Positions 9,678-18,804 of a stretch of 64,000 bases of DNA are shown here, piece by piece. The stretch spans positions 790,448-854,447 of the forward strand of contig NZ_CP050192.1 in the NCBI RefSeq assembly GCF_011694515.1, read 5' to 3'. A program made the position numbers and the translations under genes. The notes below the pieces were generated by a model. That model was not told where the DNA came from. It made no database searches and worked only from the letters and a program-made list of their open reading frames with translations. Each line of letters begins with the position of its first letter. The first letter of the stretch is position 1. The stretch is from Mycobacterium sp. DL592 (GTDB lineage Bacteria; Actinomycetota; Actinomycetes; Mycobacteriales; Mycobacteriaceae).

Positions 9678-10280
9678 CTAGGTTGTGGTCGGGTCGGCCG
9701 CGCCGGCCTTACGGTTCTTGCGCTTGATGCCCACCCCGCCCCACAGCGAGAATCCGCGGATGGTGACCTTCGGCGCCCCGGGCGTGCCGCGCTCCTCGAC
9801 GTTGTGGTCGAAACCGCCCATCACGCCCACGCCACGGACTTCGACGTTGACTTCGGGCGGCAGCAGGATCGTCTGGCCGCCCATGATCGAGTAGGCGTGG
9901 ATCTCGACATCGGTCGAGGTGAAGTCGGCGTACCTCAGGTCGACGACACCGCCGCCGAACAGGGTGAAGGTCGTCATCCGGCCGGGCACATTCCATCGGC
10001 CGCGCCGCTCGAACCCGCTGAGGATGGCCAGCAACAGCGTCGACGGGGCCGGCCGGCCCGAACCGCGCCGCCGTGAGGATTCAGGCGCGCCGGGCAGGTC
10101 GTCGGTGAGTCGTTCCAGGTCCTCATACGTTGTCGCGGCATATGCCTGGGCCAGCCTGCGTTCGTATTCGCTGATGTCGAGGCGACCCTGGGCGGCGGCT
10201 TCGCCGAGCAACTGTGCGACCTGTATGCGGTCAGCGTCGGCGGCACGCATCGACGCGTCCCGAGGTGTCAAGTTGCTCAT
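9678..10280 (-). CDS. DUF1707 and LiaF-like domain protein (Rv0966c homologue)
   Basis: 200 residues. The N-terminus is a DUF1707 (SHOCT-like) helical module, about residues 8-62, with the hallmark ADRIQVAQLLGEA...GRLDISEYERRL pattern. After an Arg/Pro linker, a C-terminal beta-rich region (about 105-185) with repeated Gly-Gly turns resembles the LiaF/cell-wall-active antibiotic response fold. No transmembrane helix is evident, unlike many relatives, so a cytosolic or peripheral sensor role is a guess. The ATG at 10280 is preceded by a TACCCT box at the distance expected for a leaderless start. Confidence 0.75.
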   Translation of the reverse strand: MSNLTPRDASMRAADADRIQVAQLLGEAAAQGRLDISEYERRLAQAYAATTYEDLERLTDDLPGAPESSRRRGSGRPAPSTLLLAILSGFERRGRWNVPGRMTTFTLFGGGVVDLRYADFTSTDVEIHAYSIMGGQTILLPPEVNVEVRGVGVMGGFDHNVEERGTPGAPKVTIRGFSLWGGVGIKRKNRKAGAADPTTT

Positions 10281-10288
10281 CGCATACG

Positions 10289-10294
10289 AGGGTA
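10289..10294 (-). promoter_or_regulatory. -10 box of the DUF1707 gene
   Basis: On the reverse strand TACCCT fits TANNNT, with 8 bases to the ATG at 10280. A leaderless or nearly leaderless transcript is likely, and no ribosome site is visible. Confidence 0.4.
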
Positions 10295-10346
10295 CGACTC
10301 TGCTTCACAACCGCAAGAGTGTTCGCCCAACTGTCACAGGAGCGTT

Positions 10347-11114
10347 CTATTGCAGCCAGCGCGGCGGGCGTTTCTCCAGGAACGCCAACATCCCCTCGCG
10401 GGCTTCGTCGGAGACGAACAGCCGCGCGGATTCCGTCGCCAGTCGCTGTGCATCGCGGTCGAAACCGGCCAAGATTCCGGCCGTGGTCAACGCCTTCGAC
10501 GCCGCCAGCCCCTGCGGCGAGCCCTTGGCCAACTCCGCCACCAGTCCGGCGACCGCGGCCTCGACGTCGTCCGCGGCGATGGTGACGAGTCCGATCTCGG
10601 CGGCCTGCTCAGCGGTGAATGTCTCACCCGTCAGGTAGCAGCGGGCGGCCGCCCGCGCCGACAGTTTCGGCAGCAGCGTCAGCGAGATGATCGCCGGCGC
10701 GACGCCGATACGGGCCTCGGTCAGGGCGAACGTGCTGCGCGGGCCTGCGACGGCGATATCGCACGCCCCGACCAGGCCCATACCGCCGGCCCGGACGTGG
10801 CCGTCGACGGCAGCCACCACCGGCCGCGGTGATTCGACGATGGCGCGCAGCACCGCGGCCAGTTCCGAGGCGCGCGCAGCGGTGGTCTCGAACGGGTCGC
10901 CACCGGAGGCTTCGCTCAGATCGGCGCCGGCGCAGAACGTGCCGCCGGTGTGGCCGAGCACCACCACCCGGACCTCCGGATCGTCGGCCGCCCTGCGCAG
11001 CCCGTTGTGCAGCTGTCCGACCAGCCGCCCCGACAGCGCATTGCGGTTGTGCGGCGAGTCCAGCGTCAGCCGGGCGACGGGCCCGTCGGCCGCATAGGTG
11101 ACCAGGGTGTCCAT
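10347..11114 (-). CDS. echA7: Enoyl-CoA hydratase/isomerase family protein (EchA7-like)
   Basis: A 255-residue crotonase-fold protein, last gene of the reverse-strand acyl-CoA operon. It should hydrate the unsaturated acyl-CoA made by the operon's carboxylase (a glutaconyl-type CoA) or a related enoyl-CoA. The oxyanion-hole segments GGTFCAGADLSE and VDGHVRAGGMGLVGACDIAV are present. The usual first catalytic Glu position falls in the region after GLVGACDIAV and is not obvious, so the exact chemistry is unsure. It begins 18 bases after the upstream fadE12-like stop. Synteny with Rv0971c supports the name. Confidence 0.8.
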   Translation of the reverse strand: MDTLVTYAADGPVARLTLDSPHNRNALSGRLVGQLHNGLRRAADDPEVRVVVLGHTGGTFCAGADLSEASGGDPFETTAARASELAAVLRAIVESPRPVVAAVDGHVRAGGMGLVGACDIAVAGPRSTFALTEARIGVAPAIISLTLLPKLSARAAARCYLTGETFTAEQAAEIGLVTIAADDVEAAVAGLVAELAKGSPQGLAASKALTTAGILAGFDRDAQRLATESARLFVSDEAREGMLAFLEKRPPRWLQ

Positions 11115-11132
11115 CTCAGCTCCTGCGGGTCG

Positions 11133-12299
11133 TCAGTACGACCGCGGCAGGCCCAGCGAGGTCTGCGCGACGAAGTTGAGGATCATCTCCCGGCTCACCG
11201 GCGCGATGCGCGACAACCGTGACGCGGTGAGCATCGCCGCGATGCCGTACTCCTGGCTCAGACCGTTGCCGCCGTGGGACTGCACGGCCTGGTCGACGGC
11301 ACGGGTGGAGGACTCCCCGGCGGCATACTTGGCCATGTTGGCCGCCTCGGCCGCACCGGCGTCATCGCCGGCGTCGTAGAGGGCGGCCGCCTTCTGCATC
11401 ATCAGCTTGGCCAGCTCGAGTTCGATGTGGGCCGCCGCCAGCGGATGTGCGATCCCTTGGTGCGCCCCGATGGGGGTCTTCCACACCTGGCGGGTCTTGA
11501 CGTAGTCGGCGGCCTTGGTCAGCGCGAGCCGGCCCATGCCGACAGCGCTGGCCGCACCCATGATCCGCTCCGGGTTCAGCCCGGCGAACAACTGCGCGAT
11601 CGCCGCATCCTCGGCACCGACGAGAGCGTCGGCGGGCAACCGTACCTCGTCGAGGAACACCTGGAACTGACTCTCCGGCATGACGAGTTCCATCGGGATC
11701 TTGGTGTAACTGAGACCGGGGGTGTCGGTGGGGACCACGAACAGCGCCGGGCGCAGGTTGCCGGTTTTTGCTTCCTCAGTGCGGCCGACGACCAGCAGCG
11801 CCTGCGCCTGGTCCACCCCGGAGATCCACACCTTCTGTCCGGAGAGAATCCAGTCGCTGCCGTCACGGCGCGCGGTGGTGGTGATGCGGTGCGAGTTGGA
11901 CCCGGCGTCGGGCTCGGTGATGGCGAACGCCATGGTGATCGAGCCGTCGGCGATCCCGGGCACCCAGCGCCTCTTCTGCTCGTCGGTGCCGAACTTCGCG
12001 ATGATGGTGCCGTTGATTGCAGGGGAGACCACCATCATCAGCAGCGGGCAGCCCGCCGCGGACAGTTCCTCCATCACCAGGGACAGTTCGTACATGCCGG
12101 CGCCGCCGCCGCCGTACTCCTCGGGCAGGTTCACCCCGATGAAGCCGAGTTGTCCTGCCTCCCGCCACAATTCATCGGTGTGGCCGCCGGAACGGGCCTT
12201 CTCCAGGTAGTACTCCGGGCCATAGTTCGCGCCGAGGGCCGCAACGGCCTTCCGCAGCGCCTGGCGCTCTTCGTTTTCGATGAAGCTGGTGTCGGTCAT
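11133..12299 (-). CDS. fadE12: Acyl-CoA dehydrogenase (FadE12-like)
   Basis: A 388-residue flavin dehydrogenase introducing an alpha-beta double bond into an acyl-CoA. The N-terminal helical, middle beta (AFAITEPDAGSNSHRI, KVWISG) and C-terminal helical domains are all visible. The usual C-terminal catalytic Glu of the IYEGT type is replaced by IAPVS near residue 368. A Glu in GLNPERIM near residue 242 occupies the place used as the base in isovaleryl-CoA dehydrogenase. Branched substrates are therefore plausible. The ATG overlaps the accA2 stop by 4 bases (ATGA), which implies coupling. Orthologue by position of Rv0972c. Confidence 0.85.
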   Translation of the reverse strand: MTDTSFIENEERQALRKAVAALGANYGPEYYLEKARSGGHTDELWREAGQLGFIGVNLPEEYGGGGAGMYELSLVMEELSAAGCPLLMMVVSPAINGTIIAKFGTDEQKRRWVPGIADGSITMAFAITEPDAGSNSHRITTTARRDGSDWILSGQKVWISGVDQAQALLVVGRTEEAKTGNLRPALFVVPTDTPGLSYTKIPMELVMPESQFQVFLDEVRLPADALVGAEDAAIAQLFAGLNPERIMGAASAVGMGRLALTKAADYVKTRQVWKTPIGAHQGIAHPLAAAHIELELAKLMMQKAAALYDAGDDAGAAEAANMAKYAAGESSTRAVDQAVQSHGGNGLSQEYGIAAMLTASRLSRIAPVSREMILNFVAQTSLGLPRSY

Positions 12300-14275
12300 G
12301 CGTTTCCTTCTTCAGATGCCGGGCTCTCCACCCGGGCCAGAACAGTTCCCACGTCGACCTGCTGGCCGACGCTGACATCGAGTTGGGTGACCACGCCGTC
12401 GGCCGGCGCAGTGATGGTGTGCTCCATCTTCATCGCCTCCAGCCAGACCAGTGGCTGGCCGAGCGTCACGGTGTCGCCGAGGTTCGCGCCGAGTCGGATC
12501 ACCGAGCCGGGCATGGGCGCCAACAGCGAGCCCTGCTCGGCAACGGAGCCGGGCTCCGGGAACCGGGGTAGCGCGGTGAAAGCGACTGCGCCCAGTGCAG
12601 AGTCGACGAACACCTCGGCGCCGTAGCGGTGCACCGCGAACGGGGTCGCAACACCGTTTCCGTCGGCTAGCACCACTTCATCGGGAGCCGACGACACCAC
12701 TCGGACATCGTGGTCGCCGGGCAGCAACACACCGCCGCGGGTGAATCGGTAAGCCACGTCGTGCTCGTCGCCGTCGGCATCTCGATAGCTCTTGCGCTGA
12801 TTACCTGACACCAGATTGCGCCAGCCGCTGGGGATTTCGGCGAGCACAGTGGCGGCGGCGCGGTTGTGGGCGGCCTCGGCCAGTGCGGCAGCCACTGCGG
12901 ACAACCGAACGGCCCGGGCGTCGGCCAGCGGGCGGGCCAGATCGGCGAGTCCGTGGGTGTCGAAGAACGCCGTGTCGGTGGCGCCGTCGAGGAACCCTTG
13001 GTGGCGAAGCACATTCACCAGCAGGTCGCGGTTGGTCCGGACGCCGTGCAGCCGGGTGCCGGCCAGCGCAGCGGCGAGCACCTGGGCTGCGCGCCTGCGG
13101 GTCGGGGCGTAGGAGATGACCTTGGCCAGCATCGGGTCGTAGTGGATCGACACCGCGCTGCCGTCGGCGATACCGGAGTCCAGCCGGATGCCGGTTCCGT
13201 GGGTGCGGCCGAATTGTGTTGTGACACCGGGTACGTCGAAGTGATGAATGCGGCCGGCCTGCGGCTGCCAGTTGCGTGCCGGGTCCTCGGCGTAGATCCG
13301 CGCCTCGATGGAGTGTCCCCGGGTCGCCGGTGGGTCGGCGGGCAGCGCCTCACCGTCGGCGGCCAGCAGCTGCAGCTCGACCAGGTCCAGGCCGGTGGTC
13401 AGCTCGGTCACCGGATGCTCGACCTGCAGGCGAGTGTTCATCTCGAGGAAGTAGAACTCACCGTGATCGTCGGCCAGGAACTCGACGGTGCCCGCCCCGG
13501 TGTACCCGATGGCATTGGCAGCCAGCCGGGCGGCCTCGAACAGCCGCTCCCGCATACCCGGGATGCGTTCCACCAGGGGCGAGGGCGCCTCTTCGATGAT
13601 CTTCTGGTGGCGGCGCTGGATCGAGCACTCCCGTTCGCCGACCGCCCACACGGTGCCGTGCTGGTCGGCAAGCACCTGGACCTCGACGTGGTGGCCGGTG
13701 GGCAGGTACCGCTCGCAGAACACCGTCGGATCACCGAAGGCAGACTGGGCTTCCCGCTGTGCGGCGGCCACCTGGCCCGCCAGCGCGGCGAGCTCGGTGA
13801 CCACCCGCATGCCGCGGCCGCCGCCGCCGGCCGACGCCTTCACCAGGACGGGCAGCTGAGCTTCGGTAACGGTGGCGGGGTCCAGTTCGGCCAGCACCGG
13901 CACACCGGCGCCCGCCATCATCTTCTTGGCTTCGATCTTGGAGCCCATGGCCCGCACGGCCGCGACGGGCGGCCCGATCCAGGTGAGCCCGGCGGCCAGG
14001 ACGGCGCCCGCGAATTCGGCGTTCTCCGAGAGGAATCCGTAGCCGGGATGGACGGCGTCGGCACCCGATGCGGTGGCGGCCGCGATCAGCTGGGCGGCGT
14101 CGAGGTAGCCGCTCACGCCGTCCAGGCGGACGCGGACGTCGGCCTCGGCGACATGTGGCGACTGCGCGTCCGGATCGGTGTAGACGGCGACGGTGCCGAT
14201 GCCGAGCCGACGGCAGGTGGCGAACACCCGGCGGGCGATCTCACCCCGGTTGGCGACGAGTACACGCGTGATCAC
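12296..14275 (-). CDS. accA2: Acyl-CoA carboxylase alpha subunit: biotin carboxylase + BCCP (AccA2-like)
   Basis: About 659 residues. The biotin carboxylase domain (about 1-445) has the VLVANRGEIA opening, the glycine-rich ATP loop KASAGGGGRGMR and EMNTRLQVEHPVTE. A linking BT domain leads to the C-terminal biotinyl domain, whose WLEAMKMEH motif carries the modified Lys. It carboxylates biotin with bicarbonate and ATP and hands CO2 to the AccD2-like subunit. The GTG at 14275 is preferred: AGAGGA lies 6 bases upstream, and the conserved protein begins ITRVLVANRGEI; a TTG at 14299 is in frame. The subunit type fits methylcrotonyl-CoA or geranyl-CoA carboxylases. Confidence 0.92.
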   Translation of the reverse strand: MITRVLVANRGEIARRVFATCRRLGIGTVAVYTDPDAQSPHVAEADVRVRLDGVSGYLDAAQLIAAATASGADAVHPGYGFLSENAEFAGAVLAAGLTWIGPPVAAVRAMGSKIEAKKMMAGAGVPVLAELDPATVTEAQLPVLVKASAGGGGRGMRVVTELAALAGQVAAAQREAQSAFGDPTVFCERYLPTGHHVEVQVLADQHGTVWAVGERECSIQRRHQKIIEEAPSPLVERIPGMRERLFEAARLAANAIGYTGAGTVEFLADDHGEFYFLEMNTRLQVEHPVTELTTGLDLVELQLLAADGEALPADPPATRGHSIEARIYAEDPARNWQPQAGRIHHFDVPGVTTQFGRTHGTGIRLDSGIADGSAVSIHYDPMLAKVISYAPTRRRAAQVLAAALAGTRLHGVRTNRDLLVNVLRHQGFLDGATDTAFFDTHGLADLARPLADARAVRLSAVAAALAEAAHNRAAATVLAEIPSGWRNLVSGNQRKSYRDADGDEHDVAYRFTRGGVLLPGDHDVRVVSSAPDEVVLADGNGVATPFAVHRYGAEVFVDSALGAVAFTALPRFPEPGSVAEQGSLLAPMPGSVIRLGANLGDTVTLGQPLVWLEAMKMEHTITAPADGVVTQLDVSVGQQVDVGTVLARVESPASEEGNA

Positions 14276-14315
14276 TTCGGTCCTCTGCTCTTCGCGCAAG
14301 CGCTCATCGGCCTGC

Positions 14316-15911
14316 TCACATCCGGAAGACGCCGAAGTTCGACGTCCCCTCGATCGGGCCGTTGGCGATGGCGGACAGGCAGATTCCCAGCACGGTGCGG
14401 GTGTCGCGCGGATCGATCACGCCGTCGTCGTAGAGCCTGCCGGACAGGAACATCGGTAGCGACTCCGCCTCGATCTGGGCTTCGACGGCGGCCCGCAGGG
14501 CGGCATCGGCGTCCTCGTCGACCGTGCCGCCGCGCGCTTCGGTGGCGGCGCGGTTCACGATCGACAGCACACCGGCCAGCTGGGCGCCGCCCATCACCGC
14601 GGATTTGGCGCTGGGCCAGGCGAACAGAAAGCGGGGGTCATAGGCCCTGCCGCACATGCCGTAGTGGCCGGCCCCGTAGGAGGCGCCGATCAGCAGCGAG
14701 ATGTGCGGAACTGTCGAGTTGGAGACGGCGTTGATCATCATCGAGCCGTGTTTGACCATCCCGCCTTCCTCGTAGGCCTTGCCGACCATGTAGCCGGTTG
14801 TGTTGTGCAGGAACAACAACGGCGTGTTGGAGCGGTTGGCCAGCTGGATGAACTGCGTGGCCTTCTGTGATTCTTCGCTGAACAGGACGCCACGGGCGTT
14901 GGCCAGGATGCCGAGCGGATATCCGTGCAGCGTGGCCCAACCGGTGACCAGCGACGACCCGTACATCTGCTTGAACTCGTCGAAATCGGATCCGTCCACG
15001 ATGCGGGCGATGATCTCGCGGGGGTCGAACGGGATGCGCAGATCAGCTGACACGATGCCCAGCAGTTCCTCGGGGTCGGCCAGCGGCGCCACGACGGGTT
15101 TGGGTGCCGGGCCCCGCTTGACCCAGTTGAGCCGGGCCACGACGCGGCGCCCGATGCGGATCGCGTCAAGTTCGTCGACGGCGAAGTAGTCGGCCAAACC
15201 CGAGACCCGGGCGTGCATTTCGGCCCCGCCCAGGGATTCGTCGTCGGACTCCTCACCGGTGGCCATCTTGACCAGGGGCGGTCCGGCGAGGAACACCTTC
15301 GAGCGTTCCTTGATCATCACCACGTGATCCGACATCCCGGGGATGTAGGCGCCACCGGCGGTGGAGTTGCCGAACACCAGGGCGATGGTCGGGATTCCCG
15401 CCGCCGACAGCCGGGTCAGGTCGCGGAACATCCGGCCACCCGGGATGAAGATGTCCTTCTGGGTCGGCAGGTCCGCGCCGCCGGACTCCACCAGGGAGAT
15501 CACCGGCAGCCGGTTCTCCAGCGCAATCTGGTTGGCGCGCAGGATCTTCTTCAAGGTCCACGGATTGCTGGTGCCGCCCTTGACCGTGGGGTCGTTGGCA
15601 ACCAGCATGCATTCGACACCCTCCACCACGCCGATGCCGGTGACCACGCTGGCGCCGACCGCGAAGTCGGTGCCATAGCCGGCGAGGGGGCATAGTTCGA
15701 GGAATGCGGCGTCGGGGTCCAGCAGCAACTCGATGCGTTCGCGGGCGGTGAGCTTGCCGCGGGCGTGGTGGCGCTCGACGTACTTCGGTCCGCCGCCGCC
15801 GAGTGCCTTGGCCAGCTCGCCGTCGATCTCGGCGAGCTTGGCGGTCATAACTTCGGCGGCTTCGGCGAAGGCGGGTGCGGCCGGGTCGACGATGCTGTGC
15901 AGAGCGGTCAT
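14316..15911 (-). CDS. accD2: Acyl-CoA carboxylase beta subunit, carboxyltransferase (AccD2-like)
   Basis: 531 residues, the carboxyltransferase partner of the biotin subunit encoded next. N-terminal crotonase-like half: GKLTARERIELLLD, GGTSNPWTLKKILRANQIA, ESGGADLPTQ and FGNSTAGGAYIPGMSD. C-terminal half: LFLHNTTGYMVGKAYEEGG and GASYGAGHYGMCGRAYDP. The last two are typical of methylcrotonyl/geranyl-CoA carboxylase beta chains rather than propionyl-CoA ones. Substrate choice between methylcrotonyl- and geranyl-type CoA cannot be settled by eye. The ATG at 15911 overlaps the stop of the preceding fadE13-like gene (ATGA). Confidence 0.9.
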   Translation of the reverse strand: MTALHSIVDPAAPAFAEAAEVMTAKLAEIDGELAKALGGGGPKYVERHHARGKLTARERIELLLDPDAAFLELCPLAGYGTDFAVGASVVTGIGVVEGVECMLVANDPTVKGGTSNPWTLKKILRANQIALENRLPVISLVESGGADLPTQKDIFIPGGRMFRDLTRLSAAGIPTIALVFGNSTAGGAYIPGMSDHVVMIKERSKVFLAGPPLVKMATGEESDDESLGGAEMHARVSGLADYFAVDELDAIRIGRRVVARLNWVKRGPAPKPVVAPLADPEELLGIVSADLRIPFDPREIIARIVDGSDFDEFKQMYGSSLVTGWATLHGYPLGILANARGVLFSEESQKATQFIQLANRSNTPLLFLHNTTGYMVGKAYEEGGMVKHGSMMINAVSNSTVPHISLLIGASYGAGHYGMCGRAYDPRFLFAWPSAKSAVMGGAQLAGVLSIVNRAATEARGGTVDEDADAALRAAVEAQIEAESLPMFLSGRLYDDGVIDPRDTRTVLGICLSAIANGPIEGTSNFGVFRM

Positions 15912-17086
15912 GACTGGTATCCCAACGCTTTTGCCGCCAATCCGGTGAGAATCTCGGTGGTGCCGCCGCCGATGCCGAGGATGCGCATGTCGCGGTACTG
16001 GCGTTCGACTTCGGATTCGGTCATGTAGCCCATCCCGCCGAAGAGTTGGACGGCCTGGTGTGCCACCCATTCGCCGGCTTCGACGGCGGTGTTCTTGGCG
16101 AAGCACACCTCGGCAATCAGGTTGGTGCTCGAGTCTGATGTCGCCGACCCAGCGGCTCCGGCGGACAACTGCCGCTCGACGATATGGCGCGAGTACACCC
16201 GGGCTACGTCGATGCGGCGGGCCATCTCGGCCAGGGTGTTCTGCACGGCTTGGCGGGAGATCAGGGGACGGCCGAAGGTCTCGCGGTCCCGGCACCACTG
16301 CACGGTCAGGTCCAGGCAGCGCTGAGCCGACGAATATGCCTGCGCGGCAAGCCCGATCCGCTCGGAGACGAACGCGGCGGCGATCTGGGCGAAGCCGGTG
16401 TTCTCGGCGCCCACCAGGTTGGCGACCGGCACGCGGGCATCGGTGTAGGACAGCTCTGCGGTGTCCGAGGATCGCCAGCCCATCTTGTCCAGCTTGCGTG
16501 ACACCTCGAATCCCGGTGTGCCCTTCTCAACGACGAGCAGTGACACCCCGGCCGCGCCGGGGCCGCCGGTGCGCACCGCGGTGACGACGTAGTCGGCCCG
16601 CACCCCGGAGGTGATGAAGGTCTTGGCGCCGTTGACCACATAGTGGTCGCCGTCACGCACCGCGGCGGTCCGCAGATGCCCGACGTCCGAACCGCCGCCG
16701 GGCTCGGTGATGGCCAGCGACCCGATCAGCTCACCGCCCAAGGTGGGCCGCACGAACTTCTCGATGAGGTACTCGTCGCCGGAGGCGACCATATGCGGAA
16801 CCGCGATCCCGCAGGTGAACAGCGAGGCGAAAACGCCACCGGGCGTGCCAGCTTCGTGCAGCCCCTCACAGATGAGCACCGAGTCGGCGGCATCGCCACC
16901 GCCGCCGCCGACCGACTCGGGGAACTCGGTGCCGAGCAGCCCCGCGTCGGCGGCCCGGCGGTGCAGATCGCGGGGGAGTTCACCGGCGAGCTCCCAGTCG
17001 GCGGCGTGCGGCAGGATCTCGCGTTCGGCGAAGCTGCGCACCGTCTGACGAAGCTGCTGGCGCTCCGGGTTGGTCCAGATATTCAC
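15908..17086 (-). CDS. fadE13: Acyl-CoA dehydrogenase (FadE13-like)
   Basis: 392 residues. ACAD fold with the FAD/substrate segments GSLAITEPGGGSDVGHLRT and VNGAKTFITSG, the signature QLFGGMGYMTESEVERQYRDMRI split across two helices, and a C-terminal IGGGTTEIL. The last motif lacks the standard catalytic Glu (GGGT in place of YEGT). A Glu in FVSERIGLA near residue 240 is the likely base, as in isovaleryl- and citronellyl-type enzymes. The GTG at 17086 shares GTGA with the stop of the AtuA-like gene, a 4-base overlap. Positional orthologue of Rv0975c. Confidence 0.86.
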   Translation of the reverse strand: MNIWTNPERQQLRQTVRSFAEREILPHAADWELAGELPRDLHRRAADAGLLGTEFPESVGGGGGDAADSVLICEGLHEAGTPGGVFASLFTCGIAVPHMVASGDEYLIEKFVRPTLGGELIGSLAITEPGGGSDVGHLRTAAVRDGDHYVVNGAKTFITSGVRADYVVTAVRTGGPGAAGVSLLVVEKGTPGFEVSRKLDKMGWRSSDTAELSYTDARVPVANLVGAENTGFAQIAAAFVSERIGLAAQAYSSAQRCLDLTVQWCRDRETFGRPLISRQAVQNTLAEMARRIDVARVYSRHIVERQLSAGAAGSATSDSSTNLIAEVCFAKNTAVEAGEWVAHQAVQLFGGMGYMTESEVERQYRDMRILGIGGGTTEILTGLAAKALGYQS

Positions 17087-18780
17087 GGTGCAATCGCCTC
17101 CGGGATGTCGACGTGGCGGCTGCGCAGCCATTCGCCAAGGCCCTTGGCCTGTGGGTCGAAACGGGCGTTGTAGGCGACGCCCTCGCCGAGGATTCCGTCG
17201 ATGACGAAGTTCACCGCCCGCAGAGCGGGAAACAGGTGGCGCGCAACCGGCAGATCCGTTGTCTCGGGCAGCAATTCGCGCAGCGCGTCGACGGTCAGCT
17301 GGTGGGCCAGCCAGCGCCACTGCTCGTCGGTGCGTACCCAGACGCCGATGTTGGCCGCGCCGCCCTTGTCGCCGCTGCGGGCGCCGGCGATGGTGCCCAG
17401 CGGCAGGCGGCGGGTGGGCCCAGATGTCAACGGTTCTGGAAGCTGTGGGGATTCGGTGCCGGCGAGTTCGGCGGTCTCGGTGGCCGCGGGGATGACGACG
17501 CGGCGGCCGTCGGGGTGCACGGCCACATGCTCGACCTCGGCGGCCGGCACATAGCCGGGGGTGAACACCCCGTAGACCTGCCCGTCGCCCGGCGGCGCGG
17601 TGGTATGGAAGCCCGGATAGCTTGCGAGGGCGAGTTCGACTGCAGCAGAAGTGAATTGGCGTCCGACCTTCTTGGCGTCCGGATCGCGGACCACGCACGT
17701 CAGGAGAGCGCTGGCCGTCTGCTCGGTGTCGGCGTCGGCGTGATCGGTGCGGCTGAGCGTCCACTGCAGTTCGGCCGGCTTGTCGGTGAGTGCCGCGTCG
17801 AGTTGGTGGCGCACCAGGGCGGCCTTGGCGTCGATGTCCAGACCGGTCAGCACGAAGTTCGCCGCATTGCGGAACCCGCCGATGCTGTTGAGTGAGACCT
17901 TCAGCGTCGGTGGCGGCGGCTCACCCCGCACCCCGCTGATCCGCACCCGGTCGGGGCCGTCGTCGGCCAGCGTGACGGTGTCGAAGCGCGCCGTCGCATC
18001 GGGGTTGGCGTAGCGCGCCCCGCCGATCTCGTAGAGCAGCTGCGCGGTGACCGTGCCGATGCTGACCTGTCCACTGGTACCCGCATGCTTGGTGATCACC
18101 GAGGAGCCGTCCTCGTAGACCTCGGCGAGGGGGAACCCGGGGTGCGTCAGGTCGGCGATCTCGGTGAAGAACGAATAGTTTCCGCCCGTGGCCTGCGTGC
18201 CGCATTCGATGACGTGGCCGGCCACCACCGCGCCGGCCAGCCGGTCGTAGTCGTGGCGGGACCATCCGAAATGCGCCGCGGCAGGACCGACCACCACCGA
18301 CGCATCGGTCACCCGTCCGGTGATGACGACGTCGGCGCCCGCGGCCAGGCAGTCCGCGATGCCCCACGCACCCAGGTAGGCGTTGGCTGTCAGCGGCGAA
18401 CCCAACTGCAGTTCGGCGGCGCGGGGCAGCAGATCGTCGCCTTCGACATGGGCGACCTTCGCCGGGACCCCGAGGCGCTCGGCCAGCCCGCGCACCGCGT
18501 CGGCCAGGGCGGCGGGATTGAGGCCGCCGGCGTTGGCGACGATGCGCACGCCACGGTCATGGGCCAGACCCAGGCACTGTTCGAGCTGGATCAGGAAGGT
18601 CTTGGCATAGCCGCGGTCCGGGCTCTTCATCTTGTCGCGGCCGAGGATGAGCATGGTGAGTTCGGCGAGGTAGTCGCCGGTGAGGTAGTCCAGCTCGCCG
18701 TCGGTGAGCATTTCCTGCATGGCCGCGATGCGATCGCCGTAGAACCCGGAGCAGTTGCCGATGCGCACCGCATTCGTCAC
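17083..18780 (-). CDS. AtuA-like DUF1446 protein (acyclic terpene utilisation family; Rv0976c homologue)
   Basis: 565 residues, first gene of the reverse operon. The DUF1446 region (about residues 1-440) starts VRIGNCSGFYGDRIAA and contains GLNPAALADAVRGLAERLG and AGADVVITGRVTDAS. A C-terminal AtuA-like ferredoxin-fold extension (about 465-565) includes AGARSGDKGGAANIGVW. In Pseudomonas, AtuA is needed for growth on citronellol and geraniol but its reaction is unknown. Here it is coupled to acyl-CoA dehydrogenase and geranyl/methylcrotonyl-type carboxylase genes, so a role in branched acyl-CoA breakdown follows. GTG start at 18780 with GAAGGGGA 8 bases upstream. Confidence 0.85.
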   Translation of the reverse strand: MTNAVRIGNCSGFYGDRIAAMQEMLTDGELDYLTGDYLAELTMLILGRDKMKSPDRGYAKTFLIQLEQCLGLAHDRGVRIVANAGGLNPAALADAVRGLAERLGVPAKVAHVEGDDLLPRAAELQLGSPLTANAYLGAWGIADCLAAGADVVITGRVTDASVVVGPAAAHFGWSRHDYDRLAGAVVAGHVIECGTQATGGNYSFFTEIADLTHPGFPLAEVYEDGSSVITKHAGTSGQVSIGTVTAQLLYEIGGARYANPDATARFDTVTLADDGPDRVRISGVRGEPPPPTLKVSLNSIGGFRNAANFVLTGLDIDAKAALVRHQLDAALTDKPAELQWTLSRTDHADADTEQTASALLTCVVRDPDAKKVGRQFTSAAVELALASYPGFHTTAPPGDGQVYGVFTPGYVPAAEVEHVAVHPDGRRVVIPAATETAELAGTESPQLPEPLTSGPTRRLPLGTIAGARSGDKGGAANIGVWVRTDEQWRWLAHQLTVDALRELLPETTDLPVARHLFPALRAVNFVIDGILGEGVAYNARFDPQAKGLGEWLRSRHVDIPEAIAP

Positions 18781-18804
18781 GCGCTATATCCCCTTCGATG
18801 GCCC

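Noticed and set aside
12866..14734. Long forward ORF of over 600 codons opposite accA2
   Set aside because: It is a shadow of the high-GC carboxylase gene on the other strand; composition is Arg/Gly/His-rich with no domain.
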